From assembly GCA_000697455.1 (NCBI GenBank), contig JNET01029520.1, positions 1 to 12,164 of the forward strand: a DNA stretch of 12,164 nt. The letters are read 5' to 3'. Within the stretch, counting starts at the first letter, position 1. Every line of letters starts with the position of its first letter. Of this stretch, positions 1 to 7,712 are shown piece after piece. The notes beneath the pieces are model-generated. The model searched no databases and was not told where the DNA came from. It saw only the letters and a program-made list of their open reading frames with translations. Both the position numbers and the translations under genes were made by a program. Source of the stretch: Basidiobolus heterosporus B8920. Lineage: Eukaryota; Basidiobolomycota; Basidiobolomycetes; Basidiobolales; Basidiobolaceae.

Positions 1-116
1 AAACCAGCAACCGCGTAAGTCTTTGGGACGCCAGTTTTTTGTTCAACTTGATGAAAGATGGGATATTTAGAGAGCTCCTTCTCTAACTGGCCTTGATAGT
101 AACGAACTTTCTCCAT
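1..116 (-). CDS. YOP1: Yop1/REEP5 (TB2/DP1/HVA22) family protein, 5' end only
   Basis: Seen: reading leftwards from an ATG at 116-114, 38 codons stay open to the window edge. They contain the stretches MEKVRYYQGQLEKEL, KYPIFHQVEQ and KTGVPKTYAVAG. An in-frame stop lies upstream with no earlier ATG, which supports this start. Known: Yop1, REEP5 and HVA22 proteins begin with a short amphipathic segment of this type; the yeast protein has KTNLPKSYLVAG at the same place. The reticulon-like membrane hairpins follow directly. These proteins sit in the ER membrane and help bend it into tubules. Inference: this is the start of such a gene and the hairpins lie outside the window. No intron is visible in this part. 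The family match rests on a short but characteristic stretch, so paralogue-level naming (Yop1 versus another REEP) is less certain than the family. Confidence 0.82.
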   Translation of the reverse strand, partial: MEKVRYYQGQLEKELSKYPIFHQVEQKTGVPKTYAVAG

Positions 117-456
117 TTGAGTAAAGAAATATGCGAAAGAGGATAGGGAATTGTAAGAGTCCACTGGATCAGGAGAAATGGGAATTTATACTCATCTGTG
201 TGTGGGTAGCTTAAAACTGCTTACGACTACTGGATCTAACAAGTTCCAATCATACCGTCTCCTTTCTCATTATCTATACCAATAGCGATCGTGGATACCC
301 AAGTATGGTTATGCTAGTATTGTGTTGGTATTGTTGCTTGCCATTTTTGGTTCTTTTGCTAAAGATGGTACGATTTTCCATGGACTATTTTGTCAGGTAT
401 TCTCTTTCTTGACAGTTGGCTCTTTCGGTCAAAATAACTACTACAGTGGCTTTATT

Positions 457-487
457 GGGTAGAGTAGGGTGTAGGGTATAGGGTATA
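457..487. repeat. Degenerate GGGTATA (telomere-like) units
   Basis: The plus strand carries GGGTAGAGTA, GGGTGTA, GGGTATA and again GGGTATA in tandem. The opposite strand reads as repeated ACCCTA-like units. It is too short and imperfect to be a telomere. It could be a small interstitial repeat or a binding site for a Tbf1/Rap1-like Myb protein in the YOP1 promoter region. The repetition is seen directly; the role is inferred. Confidence 0.45.
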
Positions 488-584
488 GAATAACGATGTA
501 GGATGTAACCAATGATCTCACTTTATCAATATATATATACACCAATGTACCAAACCCAAATCCCAGGGCTTACAGCCAACAGCA

Positions 585-602
585 GATTTTCACGTGAAAA
601 TC
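585..602. promoter_or_regulatory. Palindromic E-box (TCACGTGA core)
   Basis: GATTTTCACGTGAAAATC is an 18-bp perfect inverted repeat centred on CACGTG. bHLH proteins of the Cbf1/USF/MITF type bind TCACGTGA symmetrically as dimers. It lies about 220 bp past the SMARCC stop codon and about 470 bp upstream of the YOP1 start, so YOP1 is the more natural target. The palindrome is seen; binding is inferred. Confidence 0.45.
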
Positions 603-824
603 ATTGATGCTTCCAAAGTTAATAGAAGTAGTAAGATTGCCAGCAAAACAGTACATCCACAGCTAAATTATGGCCCTAGCCCTAATATCAACCAACAGAA
701 TACATGACAAAGCTTTTACATTTATATATATTAAAATTATGTCTATTAAAGGAAACAAAAGCGGAGTTTTCGTGACTATTTCTACACAAGGAAGGTTGGG
801 AAGTTACTGTGTCAGCGCGAGAAC

Positions 825-3750
825 TTAGAAATATGTGTTGTCTGGTGCACTTTGATTGTCATGTTGTGAGAAGTCCATGGGTTGAATGTCGGTTACTCCC
901 ATCTTGTCAGCAAGTGAGTTGATGGAGAGCTTGACACTCAATCGGTCATTCTCAAGAATGGTTCGTTGCTTTTCAAGATCGGTTAATTCTTGATCCAGGT
1001 TTTTTTCCAGGTCTTCCAGGTGTTGTAGCTTCAAATCAATCTTCTTTAACTGCGCATCGAGAACTGTGTTAACCAATCTATGAACCTCTCTTTCTTCATA
1101 TTGCGCTAGCGCGTACGCCTTTTCGGATGCGGACATGATGGCTACCGAGCTAGCTTTTAGAAGATCTTGGTGCTGAAAGAACGGCTTTGTGGTCTCTTGA
1201 GCAGTTGCTTCAGGGTGATTTTCCAGACCTAACGTCTCCATATTATCCGTACTCGCAGACGTCTCTAGGGATGAAGAGGGTTGCTGTGAGTCACTTGAAG
1301 ACTGTGATTCGGGGTGCGACTCTTTTTCTAAGCGTTTGGTTTCAGCTGCACTCTGAGCCAACGATTTCAACGCAGCTTTGGCAGCAGCTGCACCGATCCC
1401 TGGGTTGACCACTGACCCTAAGAATAGGATTGTGTTCATGACAGGGTTTGCTGTATTACCGAATGCTAAAGAATCCAATTTCTCCAAGTCTATTTCTGAC
1501 TTTTGAGTATGCAAAAAAGGCTCTTCGATAGGAATTTGAAGGAAATGAAGAACACATTGTTCTCGACTACGGGTGCCCACATATTCAGCAATTCGATTCC
1601 AGTCGTCTTTAAATTCCTCTACCCCCTCCAGTAACAGCAGAGTTTCCTTGTCTGACCAAGGCTCATCCTCAACCTGTCTGAGCAACGCATCTTCGACTTT
1701 GACAAAATCTCCGCTATAGAAGCTCAGAGGAAATTTCCCATCCAAAAAGCATTCTTGACAGAGCTCTAGCTTCTTACCCCTGGAGCAGCTGTAGCGTAAC
1801 TTGGTGCAGTCGACATCACAAGTACTGCACTGATGCTTAACATCACCCTCAATCGGGCCATCCTCGAAAATCTCAGCACACGGGTCTAAGCAATTGCCAA
1901 CCAGGGGATCTTCCGACAATTGAATGGCGCTGGACGATTGGTATACGTGCTTTCTCAGTTGAAGGGTTCGGTCGGTGAAGCCTTCGGAGGGGCTTTCAGG
2001 CGCTTGCTCAGATTCGATTGGCCGGCCAGTAGTCACAACGGCATTAAGCTCTGGAGAAAGGTCGGGATTACACTAGTTAGATAAGCAAGTACAGAAGGGT
2101 CAGTCACTAATAAGAAGTGTATGCACTCATGATCAACATACCAGATAATTGATTATCCCCCACTGTTCTAAGAATGCGTGTATACGAACAATGGCACGAA
2201 CATCCCCCCCTAGTTCTTTTCTACACCCAGTGATGGTTAGATACTTTGAAGGATTTCGACGGTAGACCTCGATCATCCGGTTCCGATAATCCTGGTACGC
2301 AGAATGATCTCCTTCGCCATCAAAGAACTCAGGTAACGCTTTGATTTCAATATCGTGAACCTCTGTCTCAGAAAACCAAGATGTGAAAACTGGGATTCCT
2401 GAGAATCGAGTTGGCTGGGTGAGCTCCTGGTGCAGCATTGTGGTTGAGAGGTCATTTGCTGGGGTTTTAGTCAAGGGAGTGGAGGGTTCTGTGGGCCTTT
2501 CTGTCTCACTAGTGTTCGCACTACCTTCTTTGCCCTGCTCTTGATTCCCCGAAATAGATGCCACTGTATGAGAAGGACGGGTATCCTCGTTTACATCAAA
2601 AACAATCAATCTGGAAATATTGGATATCTCTCCCGATGGTAGTGGTTCATATTCATTTCTCTTTGATCTGCTTCCGGGGCGAGGTCCGTTTTGTTCAAGA
2701 TCTACTACACTAACATTGGGATGATCAGGAATGGGATCCGGAAGTTCAATTCCTTCCTCCTCAGCCCTCATCCGTTTAAACTCATTTTCATACACCGGAG
2801 TATCTTCTGAGTTAAATGCCACTGACACACTACGTTTTGGTCCGCTCAAAGCCGACCTAGAGTCAGACGAGTCGGACCGCATCGCCTCGTAATCTTCCTC
2901 ATTCATCCATTCATTAAACTTGAAACTATCTCGAAGCCAGCGAGCGGTAACGGTCCATGCGCCATCGTGGTCCGGTGCGGGTTCTGGCTCTGCAGCAAAT
3001 ACTGGTGTCTCTGCCACCCATGTGTCATATGAATCTGGGTAGTACCACCAGTGAACCAGAACGCGCGCATCTTTTTTGTCAAGTGTTCGAAACCATTCCT
3101 CGTCCATCTCATCATTAGTGTCTTCGCCTGCATCCAAAATATGAGTTGCTTGGGCGGCACGTGTAACAACCGAAGCTGTATTTAAAGATAGTGTGAGATA
3201 TGAAGATACAATAAGAATGAAGTGAAGAACGACAAGTACCTTTTAAGGCCAGAGCAAGTTCAAATAATTCCTCGCGTTTATTCGGCTCGATCGAGTCGGA
3301 AAACAGGATTCTAGGGCTTCGTAACAGACCTAGACGAGTTAAAACATCGCGCAAATAAACGATCAAACCGATCAACTTGTCTCGTTTCGATTGGTTTTCG
3401 AAGCCCCAATCTTTCCAGCCATGTACTAACCGATATTGATATGCTGCCTTTAAAATATGAAATAAAGCAGACTTGGGAGTCAAATTAGCACATTTAAATA
3501 GTTTGGCTGGGATCCTCATGGGGTAGGAGGGCTGACGTGGGACTTTTCTTCCCAACGCGTCTTCTTGAAATTGTTGAAGCTGGGCGGTTAAGTGGGCTAA
3601 TTCCTGTGCAGATAGATCAAGCTCCAAACCAGGGTTGGTGGTTCTTAGTTCATTTAATAGAGGTCCCACTATTGGTTCAAAAAAAGCCAAGGTTGTCGCG
3701 TCTTCATAGTAAGTAAAGTCAATTCCACCTGACTTTTGGCTAAGTGTCAT
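825..3750 (-). CDS. SMARCC: SWI/SNF-RSC core subunit, SWI3/RSC8/SMARCC family
   Basis: Scaffold subunit of SWI/SNF-type ATP-dependent nucleosome remodellers, acting in the nucleus as a dimer. Predicted exons: 3750-3240, 3175-2142 and 2048-825 (introns of 64 and 93 nt), giving 922 aa. Domains in order: SMARCC N-terminal module (about residues 25-170, with LQQFQEDALGR and AAYQYRLVHGW); BRCT/chromo-like part (about 195-269, with ARVLVHWWYYPDSYDTW and NEWMNEEDYE); a low-complexity acidic and Ser/Thr-rich linker; SWIRM (431-515, with ALPEFFDGE and RIHAFLEQWG); ZZ-type zinc finger (about 589-615, Cys pairs CSTC and CQEC); SANT (about 645-686, with PWSDKETLLLLEG and DDWNRIAEYVGTRS); SWIRM-associated region (about 704-759, ANPVMNTILFLGSVV); coiled coil (about 825-897). 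The protein ends soon after the coiled coil, without the long Pro/Gln tail of animal SMARCC1/2. The start is the first ATG of the frame. The second intron's acceptor is unusual (CCAGAG before exon 3), because the AG two bases earlier would cause an early stop. Family assignment is firm; exon joints are predictions. Confidence 0.94.
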
Positions 3751-3823
3751 GTTTATTAGTCAAGAGACTTTCGAGAAATCACCACACTGCTGATGAAGCA
3801 CATCATCATTAACTTGGCTAAAA

Positions 3824-3833
3824 TTATATATAA
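3824..3833 (-). promoter_or_regulatory. TATA-like element of SMARCC
   Basis: TTATATATAA lies 74 bp upstream of the SMARCC start codon on the minus strand. It is a plausible TATA box by position and sequence. It is also self-complementary, so strand cannot be read from the motif alone. Confidence 0.35.
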
Positions 3834-3853
3834 CCTATCTAATGTTCAGTGAT

Positions 3854-3867
3854 ATATCACGTGATAT
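3854..3867. promoter_or_regulatory. Palindromic E-box (TCACGTGA core) in divergent promoter
   Basis: ATATCACGTGATAT is a 14-bp perfect inverted repeat with the same TCACGTGA core as the site at 585-602. It sits 104 bp from the SMARCC ATG and about 320 bp from the NDUFA12 ATG. Known: Cbf1-type bHLH factors bind this octamer in fungal promoters. That it regulates SMARCC, NDUFA12 or both is inference. Confidence 0.5.
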
Positions 3868-4008
3868 GGTGTCTGAGTATTAAAGCAATATAAATATTGT
3901 TTTGTGAATGGTCAATTCATCATTGTAAACTTACTGATTCAGGTCCATATACCTAATCATATTTTGCAGTAAGGAGACTTAAATTAAGCGAATCTACATA
4001 ACTCTCAG

Positions 4009-4155
4009 GTTGAAAAAGAATCAACTCACTGGTTAAACAAGCATCTGGTTGGGGCTCCCCCCGTCATGAAAGTTGGCCCCCATTACCCCGCAGCTTTAGT
4101 TAATGAAAGAATCATAGGAAAAGGTGACCAGGATCATTTGAAAGAAGTCTCTTAG
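4009..4155 (+). other. Unassigned open frame or upstream ORF before NDUFA12
   Basis: A 48-codon frame runs from a CTCTCAG acceptor-like site (ending at 4008) to a TAG at 4153-4155, only 33 bp before the NDUFA12 ATG. Its only internal ATG is at 4066-4068, leaving 29 codons that include KVGPHYPAALVNERIIGKGD. Two readings are possible: an upstream ORF in the NDUFA12 leader (perhaps with a 5' UTR intron ending at 4008), or the last exon of a small gene whose earlier exon I could not identify. The composition looks protein-like, with a faint likeness of PPVMKVG and IIGKGDQD to motifs of death-associated protein 1. That likeness is too weak to name it. A chance frame of this length is also quite possible. 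Confidence 0.3.
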
Positions 4156-4188
4156 ATATTCGTATTTTGAAACCACTTCTCAGCAACT

Positions 4189-4658
4189 ATGTCTTTAGTT
4201 CGTGCTGTAAAGAACTTCGTGAAGCTTGCTGCCACCCCTAAGGATCTCTGGCGCCAATGTCTTTACATTGGTGACTTCAAAGTTGGTACTTTGGTTGGGA
4301 CTGATAAATTCGGCAACAGATACTACGAGAATAATAACGAAAACTTCGGTAACTTGATATTCTAACCACACTCAACCCAAGTCTAATCCTAATGATGCTT
4401 GCTTCTCAAACAGGTCGTGAGAGATGGGTAGATTATGCCGAAGGAAATTATGATGCCTCCCAAATCCCACCCGAATGGCATGGCTGGGTTCATAAGAGCT
4501 CAGAAAGAACTCCCGATACCTATCAATTTAGCGTATACAAGTGGAATTCTCAAGACTATTATCCCAATTACACCGGTACTGATAAAGCATACAAAACATA
4601 TAGCACCACTAAACCCAAAATATCTGCATGGGAACCTGAGGTTAAGGCTAGGGCTTAA
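4189..4658 (+). CDS. NDUFA12: NADH dehydrogenase (complex I) subunit NDUFA12 / B17.2
   Basis: Accessory subunit of mitochondrial respiratory complex I, on the matrix arm. Predicted exons: 4189-4348 and 4414-4658, joined across a 65-nt intron (GTAACT..CAG, with CTAAC and CTAAT branch-site candidates). The product is 134 aa, close to the usual length of about 145 in animals. Seen: the family's early stretch LVGTDKFGNRYYEN, then ERWVDYAEGNYDASQIPPEW directly after the splice, then HGWVH. All are hallmarks of NDUFA12. The intron splits a Gly codon (phase 1) and the joined frame is clean. The start ATG is the first in frame, and the N-terminus has basic and hydrophobic residues as usual. An ATG at 4392 lies inside the intron and is not the start. 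Presence of this gene implies that the organism has a conventional complex I, unlike Saccharomyces. Confidence 0.95.
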
Positions 4659-5034
4659 ACATCCTTGTCTTGTCCCCATTTACATAGCTTACCCTTACTA
4701 CGATACATATGCGAACAAGATAATCATGTATTAGGACTAAGAATCAATTATCTGTAATGTATCTCTCTCTCCCCAACATAAATGGCTTTATATTTATATT
4801 TACTCTATAAAATGACTATTCAGAGTACAACGCCAAGCATTTATCTCTGTTGTTTGCTTGTGAGAATACACGGTATCTGGATTTCTGAAAGGGAATGAGA
4901 GCGTGGTTGTGGGCGTGGGCGAGGGCGAGGTTGATTATATATTTGGGAATCGGGTTGAGAATCGATTATTCGTCAAACATCCATTTAACCTGGATATTTG
5001 GCTCGATTTTTTTGTTAGACTCTTTCCTCTGATT
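4659..5034. other. Intergenic region between NDUFA12 and UBA2
   Basis: This 376-bp region must hold the NDUFA12 3' UTR and the UBA2 promoter. Seen: a CT-rich run near 4762-4773, a TATA-like CTATAAAA at 4804-4811 (about 225 bp before the UBA2 ATG), and a G-rich tract at 4901-4930 that includes GCGTGGGCG. No perfect AATAAA follows NDUFA12; CATAAA near 4780 is the nearest variant. No RNA gene was recognised. Confidence 0.55.
4804..4811 (+). promoter_or_regulatory. TATA-like element upstream of UBA2
   Basis: CTATAAAA lies about 225 bp upstream of the UBA2 start codon. It would imply a leader of roughly 190 nt if used, which is plausible but not shown. Confidence 0.3.
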
Positions 5035-7586
5035 ATGCCACACACCACACATCTAGAGACTTGTTTAGGGAGTACTTTATTCGAGAGAATAGCAAGCTCC
5101 AAAATCCTAGTAGTAGGTGCGGGTGGTATTGGATGTGAGTTGCTGAAAAATCTGGTCATGTCCGGCTTTAAGAACATTGATATAGTAAGCAAGAGTCCTT
5201 CTTAGAATGACCTTTCACTTCCCTGCTTCCCAAAGAGTTCGCTTTCTTATAGAAATTACTCGTTAGGTTGATTTAGATACGATCGATCTGTCCAACTTAA
5301 ATCGTCAGTTTCTATTCCAAAAACAACACATCAAAAAGTCCAAAGCCCACGTAAGACTCTAACCGCACAGCCCCTCTTTCCCATTAAATGGAATTTAAGC
5401 TCTCATTATTCTAGGTTGCCAGAGAGTCGGTGTTAAAATTCAACCCAAACGTAAACATCGTCTCTCACCACGCCAATATTAACGACCCACAATTCAGCGT
5501 GGAATGGTTTAAACAATTCGATTTAGTCATGAATGCCTTGGACAACTTAGGTTGGTACCATGAATGGTGTAACTACTGGTTACTTTGCTAAAACGTTTCT
5601 GAAGATGCCCGTCGTCGTGTCAATCTCATGTGCTTAGCTAGCGACGTACCACTAATTGAATCTGGTACTGCCGGGTACCTGGGCCAAGTAACCGTTATTC
5701 GTAAAGTACGTGTGTATAAAGAAGAATAGATTTAGTATGGATGATATGTTAATCTACATTTTTCCATTCCAGGGAGTTACGGAGTGTTTTGATTGTCAAC
5801 CCAAACCAACTCCAAAGACGTTTCCTATCTGCACTATTAGAAGCACCCCTAGTGCGCCTATCCATTGTATCGTTTGGTCCAAGAATTATCTTTTCAGGTG
5901 ATGATGAGAGCCATCATTTTTCACGAGGGTCAATGAATTAATTTGCTCTTTTAGTCAACTATTTGGAAAGAGTGATGATGACGAGCAAGTAGTAGACTTG
6001 GAGAACAGCGCAGAAAATGGTAGGAGGATCATCAGTTTTTGCTAGCGTAAAAGTAACGTACTGATCTCTTGAAAAGCACAAGAAATACAGAACCTAAAGA
6101 AAGAGGCGGAGTCTCTCAAAAGATTAAGAGAGATCATTGGCACGCCAGAGTATGCGCAACAAGTGTTTAAGAAAGTGAGTGATTCCTATGGCAAGTTGAA
6201 GCGTAGTGGTAGGTCTAAGATGCTATGTATTTGTAGGTTTTCACAGATGATATCAATCGGTTAGCGTCTATGTCAGACATGTGGAAGTCACGACAACCAC
6301 CATCTCCGTTGTTGTTCGAAGAAGTTAGCCAATTGCCCGAGGATTCCACCGAAACCAAAACGTCCCAGCTCAAGGATCAAGTCGTCTGGTCTCTAAAAGA
6401 GAATTTCGAGCATTTCCTTTCCAGGTTGGAACTATCACCTTCTTTCTCACGAACTATTCCTAACACGCATCTCCGGACATCAGCATCCAAAGCCTCAGTG
6501 AGAGATACCTTGCAGCTGGTGAGCAGGGCTGTCTATACTTCGACAAAGATGACGATGATAGCTTAGACTTTGTCACCGCAGCATCCAATCTACGAGCCAG
6601 GATATTCGGTATAGAAGAAAAGAGCCGGTTCCAAGTGAAAGGTACGTCGATTCTTTGAACAGAGCTCAGCTTACCTCCATTGGGCTAAACAGAGGGAGTC
6701 ATTCAGCTATGGCCGGAAACATCATCCCGGCAATCGCAACGACAAATGCCATTATTGCTGGACTTGTCGTAATGGAAGCATACAAGATCTTAAACAACAA
6801 AATCAACGAATGCTCGACGGTAAGTCATGACAATGTGTACGCAATGTGTATGCGCTTCGATTGCAGCGAGCCTGATGGTTATATTCAGACATATTTAGTG
6901 TACGGGTCGCGTAGACCAAAGCTTCTATACTCCGAGAAACTTGCGCCACCAAACCCATCATGCTATGTATGCAGTAACTCGCACGCCACTTTCAAAGCGA
7001 ACCTGGGCACCTTTACTCTACAGCAATTTATCGCCGTTGCCCAGGATCCATCAGGGAGCATCAAGATGGGCTCAGAGATCACCATTCTGGAAGGCGAGAG
7101 GTTTGTTTCCACCACCAGCTAGCCTTCCAATGAGTACTAACTGAGTGGGATACAAGGCTTTTGTATGATATAGAATTTGAAGATAACGTTGAAAGTACCT
7201 TCGAATCCCTTGGAATTACTGATGGCAAAATGCTCACGGTATCATCTGATGAAGATTCCACAAAGTCGATTGTTTTCATTGTACGTCAATGGTAAAAGAT
7301 AGATTCCGATCATTCTCCACCAATCCGGCAAATGGTTAACCGTCTCTTTTGAAAATGTAGCGACTCTCTTGAGGATGAACTCTCATTCAATATTGAAGGC
7401 TTGTCTGTATCTCATGAATCCGATGCAGATACTAGTTCAAACCGTCACGCTAAGCGTAAAGTTGAGGAAGTTGTTTCTGTATCTCAACCAGACTCTAACA
7501 AACGCCAGGCTACTGAGACCAACGGGGTTTCCAGACCTGAGATCACCATTGTTGAGGAGAATGATGGTGTGATTGTATTGGATTGA
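5035..7586 (+). CDS. UBA2: SUMO-activating enzyme E1 catalytic subunit UBA2
   Basis: With AOS1/SAE1 it adenylates SUMO, holds it as a thioester and passes it to Ubc9; it is mainly nuclear. Predicted exons: 5035-5184, 5267-5350, 5415-5550, 5605-5705, 5773-5897, 5955-6019, 6077-6174, 6237-6424, 6484-6641, 6707-6819, 6889-7100, 7157-7291, 7361-7586. All phases agree and give 596 aa (human 640). Seen: nucleotide-binding GAGGIGCE at 28-35; [16 protein letters not shown] at 52-67; NALDN at 118-122; zinc cysteines C162/C165 and C431/C434; catalytic C177 in [51 protein letters not shown]; a ubiquitin-fold domain; and a basic C-terminal tail ending VIVLD, like the human IALD end. All key catalytic and zinc residues are kept. 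Upstream codons of the same frame are open to 4903 but contain no ATG, and the chosen ATG fits the family N-terminus. Donors GTTGGT, GTTGGA and GTTTGT are less usual. Confidence 0.95.
6820..6888 (+). other. UBA2 intron 10, 69 nt, in frame and stop-free
   Basis: GTAAGT..ATTCAG intron between Thr codons 406 and 407. It is phase 0, is 69 nt long and contains no in-frame stop, so reading through adds 23 residues without breaking the protein. Removing it restores the spacing known between the ECST region and the CYVC zinc pair in UBA2. A CTGAT near 6872 may be the branch site. Confidence 0.7.
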
Positions 7587-7712
7587 CTCAAATGAGAAAT
7601 AGAGCATCAGTAATAAAGATGATTAAACAAATCCACAAATTAGGTCAAAAATTGATTTATCCAAGTAGAATTTGTTCATTTATTTCTTGATATTCTCCTT
7701 GCCAACGGTGAA
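7587..7712. other. Short gap between UBA2 and ZNF830
   Basis: Only 126 bp separate these two same-strand genes. The gap holds the UBA2 polyadenylation signal and must also contain at least part of the ZNF830 promoter. The sequence is AT-rich, with a TTTATTTC run before the ZNF830 start, and no clear TATA box. Confidence 0.6.
7612..7617 (+). terminator. Polyadenylation signal of UBA2
   Basis: A perfect AATAAA lies 25 nt past the UBA2 stop codon on the plus strand, in the right place for a poly(A) signal. Cleavage would then fall 70-90 bp before the ZNF830 ATG. Confidence 0.55.

Larger units (their letters stand above)
117..824. other. Intergenic stretch between YOP1 start and SMARCC 3' end
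   Basis: About 700 bp lie between two minus-strand genes, so this should hold the SMARCC 3' UTR (right side) and the YOP1 promoter and 5' UTR (left side). No convincing gene, tRNA or repeat family is visible. Points of note are GGGTATA-like units near 457-487, an AT run near 528-540, an 18-bp palindrome with CACGTG at 585-602, a CCCTAGCCCTAA motif at 673-685 and an AT-rich run near 720-737. The longest frame noticed starting with ATG is 35 codons (305-412, plus strand) and was not accepted as a gene. Confidence 0.6.
3751..4188. other. Divergent promoter region between SMARCC and NDUFA12
   Basis: This 438-bp stretch separates two genes read in opposite directions, so it should serve both. Seen: a TTATATATAA element at 3824-3833, 74 bp from the SMARCC ATG; a palindromic E-box at 3854-3867; a C-rich stretch near 4052-4063; and an unassigned open frame at 4009-4155 preceded by a splice-acceptor-like CTCTCAG. 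No RNA gene was recognised. Confidence 0.6.

Noticed and set aside
305-412. 35-codon hydrophobic frame on the plus strand upstream of YOP1
   Set aside because: It starts with ATG and looks like a membrane segment, but it is short, lies in the expected promoter region of a minus-strand gene, resembles nothing I know and is of a length expected by chance.
3181-3237. Run-on of SMARCC exon 1 to a stop inside the following sequence
   Set aside because: The tail after residue 170 is unlike the family. Splicing GTACTT..TACAG links it in frame to exon 2 and the conserved BRCT/chromo-like part.
4903-5034. N-terminal extension of UBA2 in the same open frame
   Set aside because: The frame is open but has no ATG, contains the G-rich tract and a low-complexity translation, and the family N-terminus fits the ATG at 5035.
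5898-5954. ATGATGA in UBA2 intron 5 as box C of an intronic snoRNA
   Set aside because: The intron is only 57 nt and has no box D or terminal stem, so it is too small for a C/D snoRNA.
6425-6566. Continuous frame past residue 316 of UBA2 instead of an intron
   Set aside because: Reading on without splicing loses the [16 protein letters not shown] block. A GTTGGA..ACATCAG intron with a CCTAAC branch site restores it exactly.
6642-6700. Alternative acceptors CTAAACAG or AACAGAG for UBA2 intron 9
   Set aside because: The first breaks frame. The second keeps frame but adds residues absent from the family, whereas the later ATTCAG gives [11 protein letters not shown], matching family spacing.
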